This document shows, in pieces, positions 31,649-40,737 of a DNA stretch of 64,000 nucleotides. A model generated the notes under the pieces. It searched no databases. It saw nothing but the letters and a program-made list of their open reading frames with translations, and was not told the DNA's origin. Position numbers and translations under genes: made by a program. Position 1 is the stretch's first letter. The number at the start of each line of letters is the position of its first letter. Source of the DNA: Cognatiluteimonas lumbrici (GTDB lineage: Bacteria; Pseudomonadota; Gammaproteobacteria; Xanthomonadales; Xanthomonadaceae); contig NZ_ML636798.1 in the NCBI RefSeq assembly GCF_006476065.1, positions 1,996,207 through 2,060,206 on the forward strand, read 5' to 3'.

Positions 31649-32505
31649 CCGCCGCGCGCGGCGGCGAACAACGGCGCCAGCGCCTCGGCCGCGACTTCGA
31701 CCCGCTGCCCGTCGCCGGCCAGTTGCGGCTGCGTCTCCAGCGGCGCGTCCGCGTGCACCGCGGCGTTGGAGGGGAGCAGCGGGAAGTCGAGCACGAGCTT
31801 GCGCGCCTGCGGCGGGCGGGCCGCGACCGCCTCGTACAACTGGGCGGCCATCGCCAGCGAGGCGAGCACCGTGGGGTGCACGGCGTCCCCGAGCACCTGT
31901 TCGGGGTCGCGCCCGGCCGCGAGCTCGACCAGCAGCGGCGCCGCGCGCACCAGCCCGACCTCCGCGCCGCCGGCACTGCCCAGGCGGCCGGCCAGCAGGG
32001 TGTAGGCGCGGAGGGTGCCTTCCTTCAGTGCCTTGCGGCGGCGCGGGTCGCGCAGGGTGGCCGGCTTCATCGGCGGCCATGCCACCAGCAGCAGCACGCG
32101 CGCGCCGCGCGCGTCGGCCAGCGCCACGAAGTCGCGATGCGCGCGCTCGCTGCGCCGGCACTCGGGCTCGCCGCGGTGCATCGCCATGCAGCGCAGCAGG
32201 CCGCCGCGCTCCTGCAGCACGACGACGTCGAAGTCGCCTTCGCGCAGGGCAGTCGCGGCATGCCCCGCGTCCCACAGCTCATCCAGTTCCGCACCGGGGA
32301 TCGCGAAGGTGGTGGTGGCGATCCGCGGGCCGGTTTCCTGCGACGCGGCAATCGCCCGCACCAGGCGCGGCAGGTTGTTGGCGTAGGTGAGGCTGTTGCC
32401 GACGAACAGCACCTTCACCGTGTCGTCGGCGCGTGCCTGCGTGCAGGCGATGGCCAGCAGCAGGCAGGCGAGGAAACGCAGGCATGCAGTCAGGGGTGCG
32501 GCCAT
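31645..32505 (-). CDS. SGNH/GDSL-type hydrolase, secreted
   Basis: Protein of 286 aa with a signal peptide (LTACLRFLACLLLAIACTQARAD). Mature protein begins with block I of SGNH hydrolases, VLFVGNSLTYANNLPRLV, where Ser is the nucleophile. FDVVVLQERGG and the C-terminal block V GDAVHPTVLASLAMA carry the Asp and His of the triad. Two cysteines (RCMAMHRGEPECRR) could form a disulfide in the periplasm. The substrate is unknown; relatives deacetylate or de-esterify sugars and lipids. It is convergent with thiL (4-base overlap) and lies 27 bases beyond the oxidase gene on the same strand. Confidence 0.82.
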   Translation of the reverse strand: MAAPLTACLRFLACLLLAIACTQARADDTVKVLFVGNSLTYANNLPRLVRAIAASQETGPRIATTTFAIPGAELDELWDAGHAATALREGDFDVVVLQERGGLLRCMAMHRGEPECRRSERAHRDFVALADARGARVLLLVAWPPMKPATLRDPRRRKALKEGTLRAYTLLAGRLGSAGGAEVGLVRAAPLLVELAAGRDPEQVLGDAVHPTVLASLAMAAQLYEAVAARPPQARKLVLDFPLLPSNAAVHADAPLETQPQLAGDGQRVEVAAEALAPLFAAARGG

Positions 32506-32532
32506 GGCGCGTCCTCCCGGGGGTCCGCGGCG

Positions 32533-33909
32533 TCAGGGTAGCAGCTTGCCCGGGTTGAGGATGTCGTCGGGATCGAACAGCCGCTTGACCCCGCGCATCA
32601 GCTCGAGCGTGCCCGCGTCCAGGGCCCGGGCCATGAAGTCGCGCTTGGCCAGGCCGATCCCGTGCTCGCCGGACAGGGTCCCGCCAAGCTCCAGCGCAAG
32701 CGCGAACACGCGGGGCAGGGCGGTCCTGGCCGCCCGCGCCCGGGACGGGTCGTCCGGGTCGAACAGGATGTTGACGTGCAGGTTGCCGTTGCCGGCATGC
32801 CCGAAGGTGACGACCAGGACCCCGCAGTCGCGCGAGATGGCCTGCACCCCGGCCACCAGTGCCGGGATCCGCGACACCGGCACCACCACGTCCTCGTTGA
32901 TCTTGCCGGCGGCGATCGTGCGCAGCGACGGCGACAGCGCCTTGCGCGCGGACCACAGCCGCTCGCGCGCGGCCGCGCTGCCGCCGGTCTCGATGTCGAG
33001 CAGGCCGTCCACGGTCGCGGCCTCGCCGAGCGCGACCAGGGCCGCGGGCAGGGCGTCGGGATCGCCGTCGGCCTCGATCATCAGAAGCGCGCCGGCTTCG
33101 GCCGGCAGCTCGGCGCCGCCCACCTCGCGGGCGAGTCGCACGCATTCGCCGTCCATGAACTCGAGCATGGACGGCACCACCGGTTGCGCCATCAGGCGCG
33201 CCACCGCCGCGGCGGCGCTGCCCACGTCGCGGTAGGTCGCGCGCAGCACCTGGCGGTCGCGCGGCAGCGGCGCCAGCTTCAGCGTCGCCTCGACGATCAG
33301 CGCGAGCGTGCCTTCGCTGCCGACCAGCAGGCGCTGCAGGTCGTAGCCGGTGGCGCCCTTGGTGGTGGCGCTGCCGAAGCCGACGAGCTCGCCGGCGCCG
33401 GTGACCGCGGTGAGCGCGAGCACGTTGTCGCGGGTGGCGCCGTACTTCACGGCGCGCGGCCCGCCGGCGTTGCAGGCGAGGTTGCCGCCGACGGTGCAGG
33501 TGTCGGCGCTGGTCGGATCGGGCGGCCAGAACAGGCCGTGCGCGCGCAGGGCGTCCTGCAGCACGCCGTTGACCACGCCGGGCTCGACCACGGCGCAGCG
33601 GTCGTCCGGGCGGATCGCGAGGATCCGGTCCATGCGCTCGAACGACACCACCACGCTGCCGCTCGCCGGCACGGTCGCGCCGGTGGTGTTGGTACCGGCG
33701 CCGCGCGCGACCAGCGGCACGCGGTGCTCGCGGCAGGCGCGCACCAGCGCGCGCACCTGGTCGCGGTCGGCCGGGATCGCGACCGCGTCGGGCAGGCGTG
33801 TTTCGCGGCGGTACTCGTCGCCGTAGCGCGCCAGCCGGCCCGCATCGCGTACCCAGCCGTCGCCGAGCAGCGCCTGCATTGCGTGGTCGAAGGCGTCGCT
33901 GAAGGCCAT
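32533..33909 (-). CDS. FAD-binding oxidase, D-lactate/glycolate dehydrogenase (GlcD) type
   Basis: Flavoprotein of 458 aa of the VAO/PCMH superfamily. N-terminal FAD domain: VARGAGTNTTGATVP, GVVNGVLQDALRAHGLF, DPTSADTCTVGGNLACNAGG and YGATRDNVLAL. The cap has VGSEGTLALIVEATLKL. The C-terminal oxidase domain has FGHAGNGNLHVNILF and GTLSGEHGIGLAKR, ending DPDDILNPGKLLP. These features fit D-2-hydroxyacid dehydrogenases (D-lactate, glycolate, 2-hydroxyglutarate); the exact substrate cannot be told. The start at 33909 gives the usual short N-terminal helix. yraN is 7 bases upstream on the same strand. Confidence 0.9.
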   Translation of the reverse strand: MAFSDAFDHAMQALLGDGWVRDAGRLARYGDEYRRETRLPDAVAIPADRDQVRALVRACREHRVPLVARGAGTNTTGATVPASGSVVVSFERMDRILAIRPDDRCAVVEPGVVNGVLQDALRAHGLFWPPDPTSADTCTVGGNLACNAGGPRAVKYGATRDNVLALTAVTGAGELVGFGSATTKGATGYDLQRLLVGSEGTLALIVEATLKLAPLPRDRQVLRATYRDVGSAAAAVARLMAQPVVPSMLEFMDGECVRLAREVGGAELPAEAGALLMIEADGDPDALPAALVALGEAATVDGLLDIETGGSAAARERLWSARKALSPSLRTIAAGKINEDVVVPVSRIPALVAGVQAISRDCGVLVVTFGHAGNGNLHVNILFDPDDPSRARAARTALPRVFALALELGGTLSGEHGIGLAKRDFMARALDAGTLELMRGVKRLFDPDDILNPGKLLP

Positions 33910-33916
33910 GGCGTCG

Positions 33917-34312
33917 TCAGTCGTCGGCGCGGAACGCGTCGCGGATCCAGCGCAGCCGCGGTCGCGCCGGATCGCCGTCGCCCTCGACCACGTCGAAGCG
34001 GCAGGGCATGTCGTGCAGCCCGTTGCGGTGCAGGAACAGCGTCGCCGCCCGCACCAGCTTGCGCCGCTTGGACGCGTCCACGGAGGCGGCGCCGCCGCCG
34101 AAGCCGGCATCGGCGCGGTAGCGGACCTCGACGAACACGAGCACCTCGCCGAGGCGGTCGCGGTCCAGCATCACCAGGTCGAGTTCGCCGCTGCGGAAGC
34201 CGACGTTGCCGGCCAGCGGACGCAGCCCCGCGGCCAGCAGGTGGTCGCGCGCCGCGGCCTCGACCGCGAAGCCGCGCGCGCGGCGGTCGAGCGCGGCTTC
34301 AGCCGCCGGCAT
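33917..34312 (-). CDS. yraN: YraN, UPF0102 nuclease-fold protein
   Basis: Protein of 131 aa with the UPF0102 pattern: G-x2-E-x2-A near the start ([17 protein letters not shown]), then [12 protein letters not shown] and LVFVEVRYR, which form the E-D-E/x-K core of a restriction-endonuclease-like fold (the usual VEVK is VEVR here). [16 protein letters not shown] and CRFDVV follow. A biochemical role is not established. In E. coli yraN lies next to yraM (lpoA) and yraL (rsmI) as here. The ATG at 34312 overlaps the lpoA end by 14 bases. Confidence 0.9.
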   Translation of the reverse strand: MPAAEAALDRRARGFAVEAAARDHLLAAGLRPLAGNVGFRSGELDLVMLDRDRLGEVLVFVEVRYRADAGFGGGAASVDASKRRKLVRAATLFLHRNGLHDMPCRFDVVEGDGDPARPRLRWIRDAFRADD

Positions 34313-35525
34313 TCGCCAGCGGCACCACCGTCGCGCCGCTCCAGGTGGACCACGCCGGCGAGCGCAGCACGTTGCCCTGCGCGTCCACGCGCAGGCGACC
34401 GGTGGCGCCGGGAACGCTGGCCGCGGGGTCGGTGGCGAGGCGCTCGAGGTAGGCGGTGACCAGCCAGGCATCGTGGCCGAACGCGAACAGGCGCGCAGCC
34501 GGCCCGCGCGCGGTGGGCAGCATCTCCGCGGCGCTGTCGGCCGACGGCAGGCCGGGCACGCTGAGCACGCCCCAGGCCTCGGTCGGGAAAGCGATGCCGT
34601 CGAGCGCGTGCTCGGCGGTGTAGTCCAGGCGCGACGCCTCGGCGGGATTGGCCGAGGCCAGTTGCGAGGTCGCCACGCGCGGGCGGTTGCCCAGGCCGAC
34701 GGCCTCCAGTTGCGGCAACACGCCGCGGATGCGTCGGGCCGCCAGCGCCATGAACACGGCGTCCACCGGCGGCTGCGCGGCACCGGACGCGACGACCGCC
34801 GCCAGCGAGGCCGAGATGTCGGATTCCGGCGTCGCCACCACGATCTCCGCCGCCACCTCGCCGCCATGCGCACGCAGGTGTTCGCCGAAGGCCGCGGCGG
34901 CACGGCGCATGCTGTCGTCGGGCCCGGCCAGCACCAGCACGCGGCGCGCGTTGCGCGCGAGCAGGTACTCGGCGGCGGCGATGCCGTCGTCCTCCGGCGC
35001 CAGTGCGAAGCTGGCGGCACCGCGTACCGGCGGCGTGGTCGCCCGGTTGAGCGCCAGCACCGGCACCGGCACGTCGCCATGCGAGAACAGTGCGCCGACC
35101 TCGTCGCGCCCGAGCGGGCCGATCACGAAATCGGCGCCGGCGGCGACCGCTTCCTGGTAGGCGGCCAGCGCACCGGCGGGCGTTCCCACGGTGTCGTAGA
35201 AGGTCAGTTCGGGGCGACGCCGCGACTCGGCGTAGTAGGCCGCGAGCAGGCCGTCGCGCACCGGTTGCGCGGCGCGCGACAGGTTGCCGGACAGCGGCAG
35301 CAACACCGCCACGTTCGCCGGCGGTCGGTAGCCGTCGCGTTCAGCCGGCGGCAGCGCGCTGGCGTCGAAGCTCCAGTGGTCGGTCGGCGGCGGCGCCTCC
35401 GGCAGCGCCTGCGGCGTGGCCACCGGTGCCGGCGCGCGCACTACCGTGGTGGTGCAGCCGGCCAGCAGGACCAGCAGGCACAGCGTGGCGAAGATCGGCG
35501 CGATGGCGCGGTTGCGGTGCGGCAT
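34299..35525 (-). CDS. lpoA: LpoA-like penicillin-binding protein activator (lipoprotein, short form)
   Basis: Outer-membrane lipoprotein of 408 aa with lipobox LLAGC after a 20-residue signal peptide. LpoA activates PBP1a from the outer membrane. The body is the C-terminal periplasmic-binding-protein-like half ([59 protein letters not shown]). The N-terminal TPR half of the E. coli protein (678 aa) is missing; a Pro/Ala-rich linker takes its place. It is divergent from rsmI and overlaps yraN, as in the E. coli yraLMN locus. Confidence 0.88.
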   Translation of the reverse strand: MPHRNRAIAPIFATLCLLVLLAGCTTTVVRAPAPVATPQALPEAPPPTDHWSFDASALPPAERDGYRPPANVAVLLPLSGNLSRAAQPVRDGLLAAYYAESRRRPELTFYDTVGTPAGALAAYQEAVAAGADFVIGPLGRDEVGALFSHGDVPVPVLALNRATTPPVRGAASFALAPEDDGIAAAEYLLARNARRVLVLAGPDDSMRRAAAAFGEHLRAHGGEVAAEIVVATPESDISASLAAVVASGAAQPPVDAVFMALAARRIRGVLPQLEAVGLGNRPRVATSQLASANPAEASRLDYTAEHALDGIAFPTEAWGVLSVPGLPSADSAAEMLPTARGPAARLFAFGHDAWLVTAYLERLATDPAASVPGATGRLRVDAQGNVLRSPAWSTWSGATVVPLANAGG

Positions 35526-35596
35526 GGGGGCCGGGGCTCCCTGGTGGACCGGTTAGGATTCTACCCGTGCGCGGAACGACGCGCGGTGGAGAACGG

Positions 35597-36436
35597 ATGA
35601 CGACCGCCAGTCACAGCGGCACCCTGCACGTGGTCGCCACGCCGATCGGCAACCTCGGCGACCTGTCGCCGCGGGCGCTGGAGACCTTGCGCGGCGTGGC
35701 CGCGATCTGCGCCGAGGACACTCGGCGCACGCGCCAGCTGCTGTCGCACTTCGGGCTCGACACGCCGCTGCTGGCGTTGCACGAGCACAACGAAGCGGAC
35801 GTGGCGGCGCGCCTGGTCGCGCGCCTGCAGGGCGGCGAATCGCTGGCGCTGGTGTCCGACGCCGGCACGCCGCTGGTGAGCGATCCGGGCTTCCGCCTGG
35901 TGCGCGCCGCGCGCGCCGCGGGGGTCCGGGTCAGCCCGGTGCCCGGTCCCTGCGCGTTCGTCGCCGCGCTCAGCGTGGCCGGGCTGCCCAGCGACCGCAT
36001 CGCGTTCGAGGGCTTCCTGCCGGCGAAGGCCGGTGCCCGCCGCGAGCGCCTGGCGCTGCTCGCTTCCGAGCCGCGCACGCTGGCGTTCTACGAGTCCTCG
36101 CACCGCATCGCCGACACCCTGGCCGACCTGCGCGATGCCTTCGGCGCCGCGCGTCCCGCGGTGCTCGCGCGCGAACTCACCAAGCTGTTCGAGACCGTCC
36201 TCGACGGCAGCCTCGGCGAACTCGCCGAGCGCGTCGCCGGCGACCCCGACCAGCGCAAGGGCGAATTCGTCGTGCTCGTGCAGGGCGTCGGCGACGACAC
36301 CGAAGCCCGCATCGTCGAAGGCCGCCGCCTCTACGCCCGCCTCGGCGAACACCTCCCCCCCTCCACCGCCGCCAAACTCGCCGCCGAACTCACCGGCGCC
36401 CCCCGCAAGGCCCTTTACGGCTTCGAGGACAAATAG
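35597..36436 (+). CDS. rsmI: RsmI, 16S rRNA (cytidine1402-2'-O)-methyltransferase
   Basis: Tetrapyrrole-methylase-fold enzyme of 279 aa that, with RsmH, makes m4Cm1402 in the ribosomal P site. It starts with LHVVATPIGNLGDLSPRALE, then CAEDTRRTRQLLSHFG, LVSDAGTPLVSDPGF and VPGPCAFVAALSVAGL, the family core. The RsmH gene lies 1.3 kb downstream on the same strand, so both enzymes acting on C1402 are close here. The stop TAG sits just before copy 3 of the CCACAGATT repeat. The start ATG was set at the conserved N-terminus. Confidence 0.95.
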   Translation: MTTASHSGTLHVVATPIGNLGDLSPRALETLRGVAAICAEDTRRTRQLLSHFGLDTPLLALHEHNEADVAARLVARLQGGESLALVSDAGTPLVSDPGFRLVRAARAAGVRVSPVPGPCAFVAALSVAGLPSDRIAFEGFLPAKAGARRERLALLASEPRTLAFYESSHRIADTLADLRDAFGAARPAVLARELTKLFETVLDGSLGELAERVAGDPDQRKGEFVVLVQGVGDDTEARIVEGRRLYARLGEHLPPSTAAKLAAELTGAPRKALYGFEDK

Positions 36437-36437
36437 C

Positions 36438-36553
36438 TTTAGCCACAGATTTCACAGATTGAAAAGGATCAGCCACGCGGCAAGCGGATTTCGCGGGGAA
36501 ACCTGGGCTCCCGCGAACAAATCCTTTTTTCATCTGTGGAATCTGTGGCTAAA
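36438..36553. repeat. CCACAGATT family inverted repeat, copy 3
   Basis: Arms TTTAGCCACAGATTTCACAG and TCTGTGGAATCTGTGGCTAA with inner GATTGAAAAGGAT / ATCCTTTTTTCATC, and a core of about 50 bases that differs from copies 1 and 2. It lies between convergent rsmI and rnpB and could terminate both. Confidence 0.85.
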
Positions 36554-36566
36554 AATACTTGAAGAA

Positions 36567-36942
36567 AGCGGCGGAGCCGGCCTGTAAGCCGGGTTCTGTC
36601 GTGGACAGTCATTCCTCTGGGCGCAGCGTCACCGCTACGCTCGAGCAGCCTACCCGGACCTGACGCGGGCAACGTCGTGGGGTCCCTATTTGGCCTTGCT
36701 CCCGGTGGGGTTTGCCGTGCCGGCCTGTTGCCAGGCTCGCGGTGCGCCCTTACCGCACCATTTCACCCTTGCCACGCGCCCCGAAGGGCCGTTCGGCGGT
36801 ATCTTTCTGTTGCACTTTCCGTCGGCTCGCGCCGCCCAGGCGTTACCTGGCACCGTGCCCTGTGGAGCCCGGACTTTCCTCGATGCCCGCCTGCCCCGAA
36901 GGACAGATGGACACCGCGACTGCCTGGCCGACTCCGCCGCGG
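36567..36942 (-). ncRNA. rnpB: RNase P RNA (bacterial type A)
   Basis: Read on the minus strand, the region contains the conserved RNase P elements: GGCGGAGTCGGCCAGGCAGT at the 5' end, GAGGAAAGTCCGGGCTCCAC (CR-I), the internal AACAGAAAGATACCG segment, GGTAAGGGCGCACCG, and near the 3' end AGGAATGACTGTCC and CAGAACCCGGCTTACAGGCC. The 5' and 3' ends pair as helix P1 (GCGGCGGAGTCGGCC with GGCCGGCTCCGCCGC). The RNA cuts 5' leaders from pre-tRNAs with RnpA. The ends are estimated from P1. A likely -10, TACCAT at 36947-36952, puts the start at about the P1 strand. Confidence 0.95.
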
Positions 36943-36954
36943 AACATGGTACCC

Positions 36955-37013
36955 GTGGGAGCGCGCCTTGCGCGCGATGTGCCGCCGATCGCGCGCAAGG
37001 CGCGCTCCCACAG
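36955..37013. repeat. GTGGGAGC-type REP pair directly upstream of rnpB
   Basis: GTGGGAGCGCGCCTTGCGCG and its inverted counterpart CGCGCAAGGCGCGCTCCCAC form a near-perfect palindrome of about 59 bases with a short centre. It begins about 12 bases upstream of the estimated 5' end of RNase P RNA, where the -35 region would be. Confidence 0.8.
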
Positions 37014-37195
37014 TTCTGCTGCGGTGCAGCAAGCTGAATGCCGGCAGCCGGTCGCGCCCGCCTGAACGACCCCTTCACGAGGGCTTGATCTCAAATTTTG
37101 AGACGAAACAGCAGCTTGTGGATAAACCTTTAACAAGTCTCTGAAGTTTCACGCAAGTCATTGACCTGCCTAGCGAAAATCCCCGCTGAAAGTTG
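37014..37195. other. AT-richer upstream region of the dcw cluster
   Basis: No gene is seen. It contains a short palindrome CTCAAATTTTGAG (37090-37102), an inverted pair CTTGT/ACAAG around 37116-37138, and direct repeats of CAAGTC about 20 bases apart (near 37134 and 37154). These are weak hints of regulator sites upstream of the mraZ promoter. Confidence 0.3.
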
Positions 37196-37260
37196 TTGAC
37201 AACCTTGGGGGGCACTCCTAAGGTGGCGACTCGTGGGAAAACCGGGAAATTAGTGGTTTT
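37196..37260 (+). promoter_or_regulatory. mraZ promoter with MraZ-like boxes
   Basis: A perfect -35 TTGACA (37196-37201), 17-base spacer and -10 TAAGGT (37219-37224) predict a start near 37231. Immediately downstream GTGGGAAAACCGGGAAATT and AGTGG give GGG/TGG triplets roughly one helical turn apart, resembling the direct-repeat boxes bound by MraZ in E. coli. This is likely the main, autorepressed promoter of the division cluster. Confidence 0.7.
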
Positions 37261-37302
37261 CCGAGGTCGCAAACCCGCCTCAGACGGGGGCACAGGGCAG
37301 GC

Positions 37303-37749
37303 ATGTTCCAGGGCGAGACCGCCATCACCATCGACGACAAGGGCCGGCTGGCGATCCCGACCAGCTACCGGGAGGTCGTCGCGCGCGAGTCCGGGAACCG
37401 GCTGGTGTTCACCTACAACCCGTTCGAGGCCGGCTGCCTGTACCTGTATCCCCACGCCGTGTGGGAAACCGTGCGCGACCAGGTCAATGCCCTGCCGCGC
37501 ACGCGCAGCAACAGCCGGCTGCTGCAGCTGAAGCTGGTCGGCGCGGCCGCCTTCGTCGAACCCGACGGCAACGGCCGCATCTCCATCCCCGCCACGCAAC
37601 GCGCGGCCTGCGGGCTGGAGAAGAAGGCGGTGCTGCTGGGCATGGGCGACAAGTTCGAACTGTGGAGCGAGCAGGCCCACCACGCGCGGATCCGGCAGAC
37701 GCTCAGCGATGCCGACCTGGGCGACGGGCTGCTCGACCTGCAGCTATGA
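37303..37749 (+). CDS. mraZ: MraZ, dcw cluster transcriptional regulator
   Basis: DNA-binding protein of 148 aa with two AbrB-like SpoVT repeats: [21 protein letters not shown] (residues 1-50) and [21 protein letters not shown] (about 80-100). MraZ forms ring-shaped oligomers that bind direct repeats upstream of its own gene and repress the division cluster. Those repeats can be seen at 37233-37257. The start is the ATG 79 bases after the -10 element. The stop overlaps the rsmH ATG (ATGA), the first of a chain of coupled junctions. Confidence 0.95.
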   Translation: MFQGETAITIDDKGRLAIPTSYREVVARESGNRLVFTYNPFEAGCLYLYPHAVWETVRDQVNALPRTRSNSRLLQLKLVGAAAFVEPDGNGRISIPATQRAACGLEKKAVLLGMGDKFELWSEQAHHARIRQTLSDADLGDGLLDLQL

Positions 37750-38717
37750 CGGCGGGTGGCCACGGGGCGGCGCCCCGCGCGGGCCACCTTCCGGTGTTGT
37801 ACGACGAGGTCATGGAAGGGCTCGCGGTGCGATCGGACGGAACGTACCTGGACGGGACGTTCGGACGCGGCGGCCATGCCCGCGGCGTGCTGCAGGAACT
37901 CGGGCCCGGAGGGCGGCTGCTGCTGATGGACAAGGATCCCGAAGCGATCGCGACGGCCGAACGGGAGTTCGGCGGCGACCCGCGCGTGGCCATCCGCCGC
38001 GGCAGCTTCGCCGACCTCGCTGCCTGGGACGCGACCGCCGGCGGGCTCGACGGCGTGCTGCTCGACCTCGGCGTGTCCTCCCCCCAGCTCGACGTCGCCG
38101 AGCGCGGCTTCTCGTTCGGCAAGGATGGGCCGCTGGACATGCGCATGGACCCGGACGCCGGCGAAAGCGCGGCGCAGTGGCTGGCGCGCGCCGACGAACA
38201 GGAGATCGCGGACGTGCTCTGGCGCTACGGCGAGGAGCGCCAGTCGCGGCGGATCGCGCGCGCCATCGTGGCGGCGCGGGCGCAGGCGCCGATCGAGCGC
38301 ACCGCGCAGCTCGCCGAGGTGATCGCCGCGGCGATGCCGCGTGGCAAGACCGGCAGCGACCGCAACCGCATCCATCCGGCGACGCGCAGCTTCCAGGGCA
38401 TCCGCATCTTCATCAACCGCGAGCTGGCCGACCTCGAGGCCGGGCTCGTCGCCGCGATGGAACGCCTGAAGGCCGGCGGTCGGCTGGTGGTGATCAGCTT
38501 CCATTCGCTCGAGGACCGCATCGTCAAGCAGTTCATCGCCGCGCGCGCCAAGGCGCCGCCCACGGACCGGCGCCGGCCCGAACCCGAAGCCTTCGTGCCG
38601 ACGCTGCGCGCCATCGGCGGCGCGCGCAAGGCCGGCGAACGCGAGCTGGCGGGCAACCCGCGTGCGCGCAGCGCGGTGCTGCGCGTGGCCGAGCGCCTGG
38701 CGGGGGTGGCGGCATGA
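37746..38717 (+). CDS. rsmH: RsmH, 16S rRNA (cytosine1402-N4)-methyltransferase
   Basis: SAM-dependent methyltransferase of 323 aa (also MraW). [13 protein letters not shown], the SAM-binding [34 protein letters not shown], the inserted domain with [18 protein letters not shown], and [16 protein letters not shown] are all present. It methylates N4 of C1402 in 16S rRNA, with RsmI adding the 2'-O-methyl group. Overlaps mraZ and ftsL by 4 bases each. Confidence 0.96.
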   Translation: MTAGGHGAAPRAGHLPVLYDEVMEGLAVRSDGTYLDGTFGRGGHARGVLQELGPGGRLLLMDKDPEAIATAEREFGGDPRVAIRRGSFADLAAWDATAGGLDGVLLDLGVSSPQLDVAERGFSFGKDGPLDMRMDPDAGESAAQWLARADEQEIADVLWRYGEERQSRRIARAIVAARAQAPIERTAQLAEVIAAAMPRGKTGSDRNRIHPATRSFQGIRIFINRELADLEAGLVAAMERLKAGGRLVVISFHSLEDRIVKQFIAARAKAPPTDRRRPEPEAFVPTLRAIGGARKAGERELAGNPRARSAVLRVAERLAGVAA

Positions 38718-38980
38718 TGCTGCGCGTCGTGCTCGGGCTGCTGGTGGTGGCGAACGTGCTCAGCGCGATCGCGGTGGTGTTCGCGCGCCACGAGCACCGC
38801 CAGCTGTTCATCGAGCTCAGCAAGCTGGAGAAGGCGCGCGACGAGCTCAACATCGAATTCGGCCGCCTGCAGCTGGAGCAGGCGACCTGGGCGGAGAGCA
38901 ACCGCATCGACCAGGTCGCGCGCAACCGCCTCGGCATGCGCTTCCCGGAAACCCGCGACATCGTGGTGGTGCGGCCATGA
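38714..38980 (+). CDS. ftsL: FtsL, cell division protein
   Basis: Bitopic inner-membrane protein of 88 aa: a short N-terminus, one transmembrane helix ([20 protein letters not shown]) and a periplasmic coiled coil ([26 protein letters not shown]). FtsL forms the FtsQLB complex that activates FtsWI. It is shorter than the E. coli protein (121 aa), as usual in this family, mostly by lacking the cytoplasmic tail. The start ATGATG overlaps the rsmH stop; the stop overlaps the ftsI start. Confidence 0.93.
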   Translation: MMLRVVLGLLVVANVLSAIAVVFARHEHRQLFIELSKLEKARDELNIEFGRLQLEQATWAESNRIDQVARNRLGMRFPETRDIVVVRP

Positions 38981-40737
38981 GCGTGCGTCCCGGCAACGGC
39001 AGGCAGCGCGGCGCCGGCAAGGCGGCGCGCGAGGCGCGCCCGCCGCGCCCGCGCGGCCGCTTCAACCTGCGCGGGCGGCTGGCCCTGGTCGGCGGCGCGC
39101 TCGGGCTGTGCTCGCTCGCGCTGGTCGGCCGCGCGGTCGACCTGCAGCTGATCGACAACGACTTCTATCGCCAGCAGGGCGATGCCCGCTTCCTGCGCGA
39201 GATCCCGATCCCGACCTCGCGCGGCATGATCACCGACCGCAACGGCGAGCCGCTGGCGGTGTCGTCGCCGGTCGAGTCGATCTGGGGCAACCCGCAGGAG
39301 CTGCTCAAGCACCCGGACCGGCTGCCCGAACTCGCCGCCGCGCTCGGCGTGCCCGCCGACGAGCTGACCCGCAAGCTGGGGCAGCGCAGCGACAAGGAGT
39401 TCATGTACCTGCGCCGGCGCATGAATCCGGACCAGGCGCGCGAGATCCTGGCGCTCGACATTCCCGGCGTGTTCTCGCAGCGTGAGTTCCGGCGCTTCTA
39501 CCCGCAGGGCGAGGCGCTGGCGCACGTGCTCGGCTTCACCAACGTCGACGACCGCGGCCAGGAAGGCATCGAGCTCGCGTTCGACGACTGGCTGCGCGGC
39601 GAGCCCGGCGCCAAGAAGGTGATCCGCGACCGCCGCGGCCGCATCGTCGAGAACGTGGACCTGGTGCGCCCGGCGCAGCCCGGCCACGACCTCACCCTGT
39701 CGATCGACCGCCGCATCCAGTACCTCACCTACCGCGAGCTCAAGCGCGCGGTGGCGGAGACCGGGGCGAGCAGCGCCTCCGCGGTGGTGCTGGACGTGGC
39801 CACCGGCGAGGTGCTGGCGATGGCCAACGTGCCCTCGTACAACCCGAACGCGGTGGACGGCAGCCACCGCGAGGCGCGCCGCAACCGCGCGGTCACCGAC
39901 GTGATCGAGCCCGGCTCGACCATGAAGCCGGTGACCATCGCCGCGGCGCTCTCGGCCGGGGTGGTCACGCCGGACACGCTGATCGACACCAACCCGGGCT
40001 GGATGCCGAACGGCCGCTTCACCACCACCGACACGCGCAACCACGGCGTGCTCAGCGTCACCGGGGTGATCACCAAGAGCTCCAACGTCGGCGCCGCCAA
40101 GATCGCGCACATGCTGCCCGACCGGCAGTACTACGACTTCGTGCGCCGCTTCGGCTTCGGGGTGGAGCCGGGCAGCGGCTTCCCCGGCGAGTCCGCCGGC
40201 GTGCTGCCGCCGGTGGACGCGTGGTACGGCACCACCAAGCAGACCATGTCCTACGGCTACGGCATGTCGGCGACGCCGCTGCAGATCGCCGAGGTCTACG
40301 CCGCCTTCGCCAACGGCGGGCGCATGATCGCGCCGACCTTCGTCAAGGGCCAGCGCAACGAGCCGCGCCAGGTGCTCGACCCGGAGATCGCGGGCGAAGT
40401 GATGCGCATGATGCAGACCGTGACCGAACCGGGCGGCACCGCGACCACCGCGGCGATCCTCGGCTACCACGTCGCCGGCAAGACCGGCACCTCGCGCATG
40501 GCCAGCGGCGGTGGCTACTCGCGCCGCTACGTTTCGGTGTTCGCGGGCGTGGTCCCGGTCGAGCACCCGCGCTTCTCGATGGTGGTGGTGGTCAGCGAGC
40601 CCGACCCGGGCCGCCGCGGCTACTACGGCGGCTCGGTCTCCGGCCCGGTCTTCCACGACGTGATGCAGGGCGCGCTGCGGCTGATGGACGTGCCGCCGGA
40701 CGACATCGAGACCTGGATCGCGGAGGCCGCGCAATGA
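38977..40737 (+). CDS. ftsI: FtsI (PBP3), septal peptidoglycan transpeptidase
   Basis: Bitopic class B penicillin-binding protein of 586 aa. A basic cytoplasmic tail is followed by one membrane helix ([17 protein letters not shown]), the pedestal domain ([19 protein letters not shown]) and the transpeptidase domain with active-site Ser314 in [11 protein letters not shown] in ITKSSNVGA and the KTGT box near residue 502. It cross-links septal peptidoglycan with the glycosyltransferase FtsW. The E. coli protein has 588 aa. ATGA overlaps on both sides. Confidence 0.97.
   Translation: MSVRPGNGRQRGAGKAAREARPPRPRGRFNLRGRLALVGGALGLCSLALVGRAVDLQLIDNDFYRQQGDARFLREIPIPTSRGMITDRNGEPLAVSSPVESIWGNPQELLKHPDRLPELAAALGVPADELTRKLGQRSDKEFMYLRRRMNPDQAREILALDIPGVFSQREFRRFYPQGEALAHVLGFTNVDDRGQEGIELAFDDWLRGEPGAKKVIRDRRGRIVENVDLVRPAQPGHDLTLSIDRRIQYLTYRELKRAVAETGASSASAVVLDVATGEVLAMANVPSYNPNAVDGSHREARRNRAVTDVIEPGSTMKPVTIAAALSAGVVTPDTLIDTNPGWMPNGRFTTTDTRNHGVLSVTGVITKSSNVGAAKIAHMLPDRQYYDFVRRFGFGVEPGSGFPGESAGVLPPVDAWYGTTKQTMSYGYGMSATPLQIAEVYAAFANGGRMIAPTFVKGQRNEPRQVLDPEIAGEVMRMMQTVTEPGGTATTAAILGYHVAGKTGTSRMASGGGYSRRYVSVFAGVVPVEHPRFSMVVVVSEPDPGRRGYYGGSVSGPVFHDVMQGALRLMDVPPDDIETWIAEAAQ

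Noticed and set aside
36570-37078. Several open frames of 60-150 aa over the RNase P RNA region on both strands
   Set aside because: The region folds as RNase P RNA with its conserved blocks; the frames have no ribosome binding sites or recognisable protein features.
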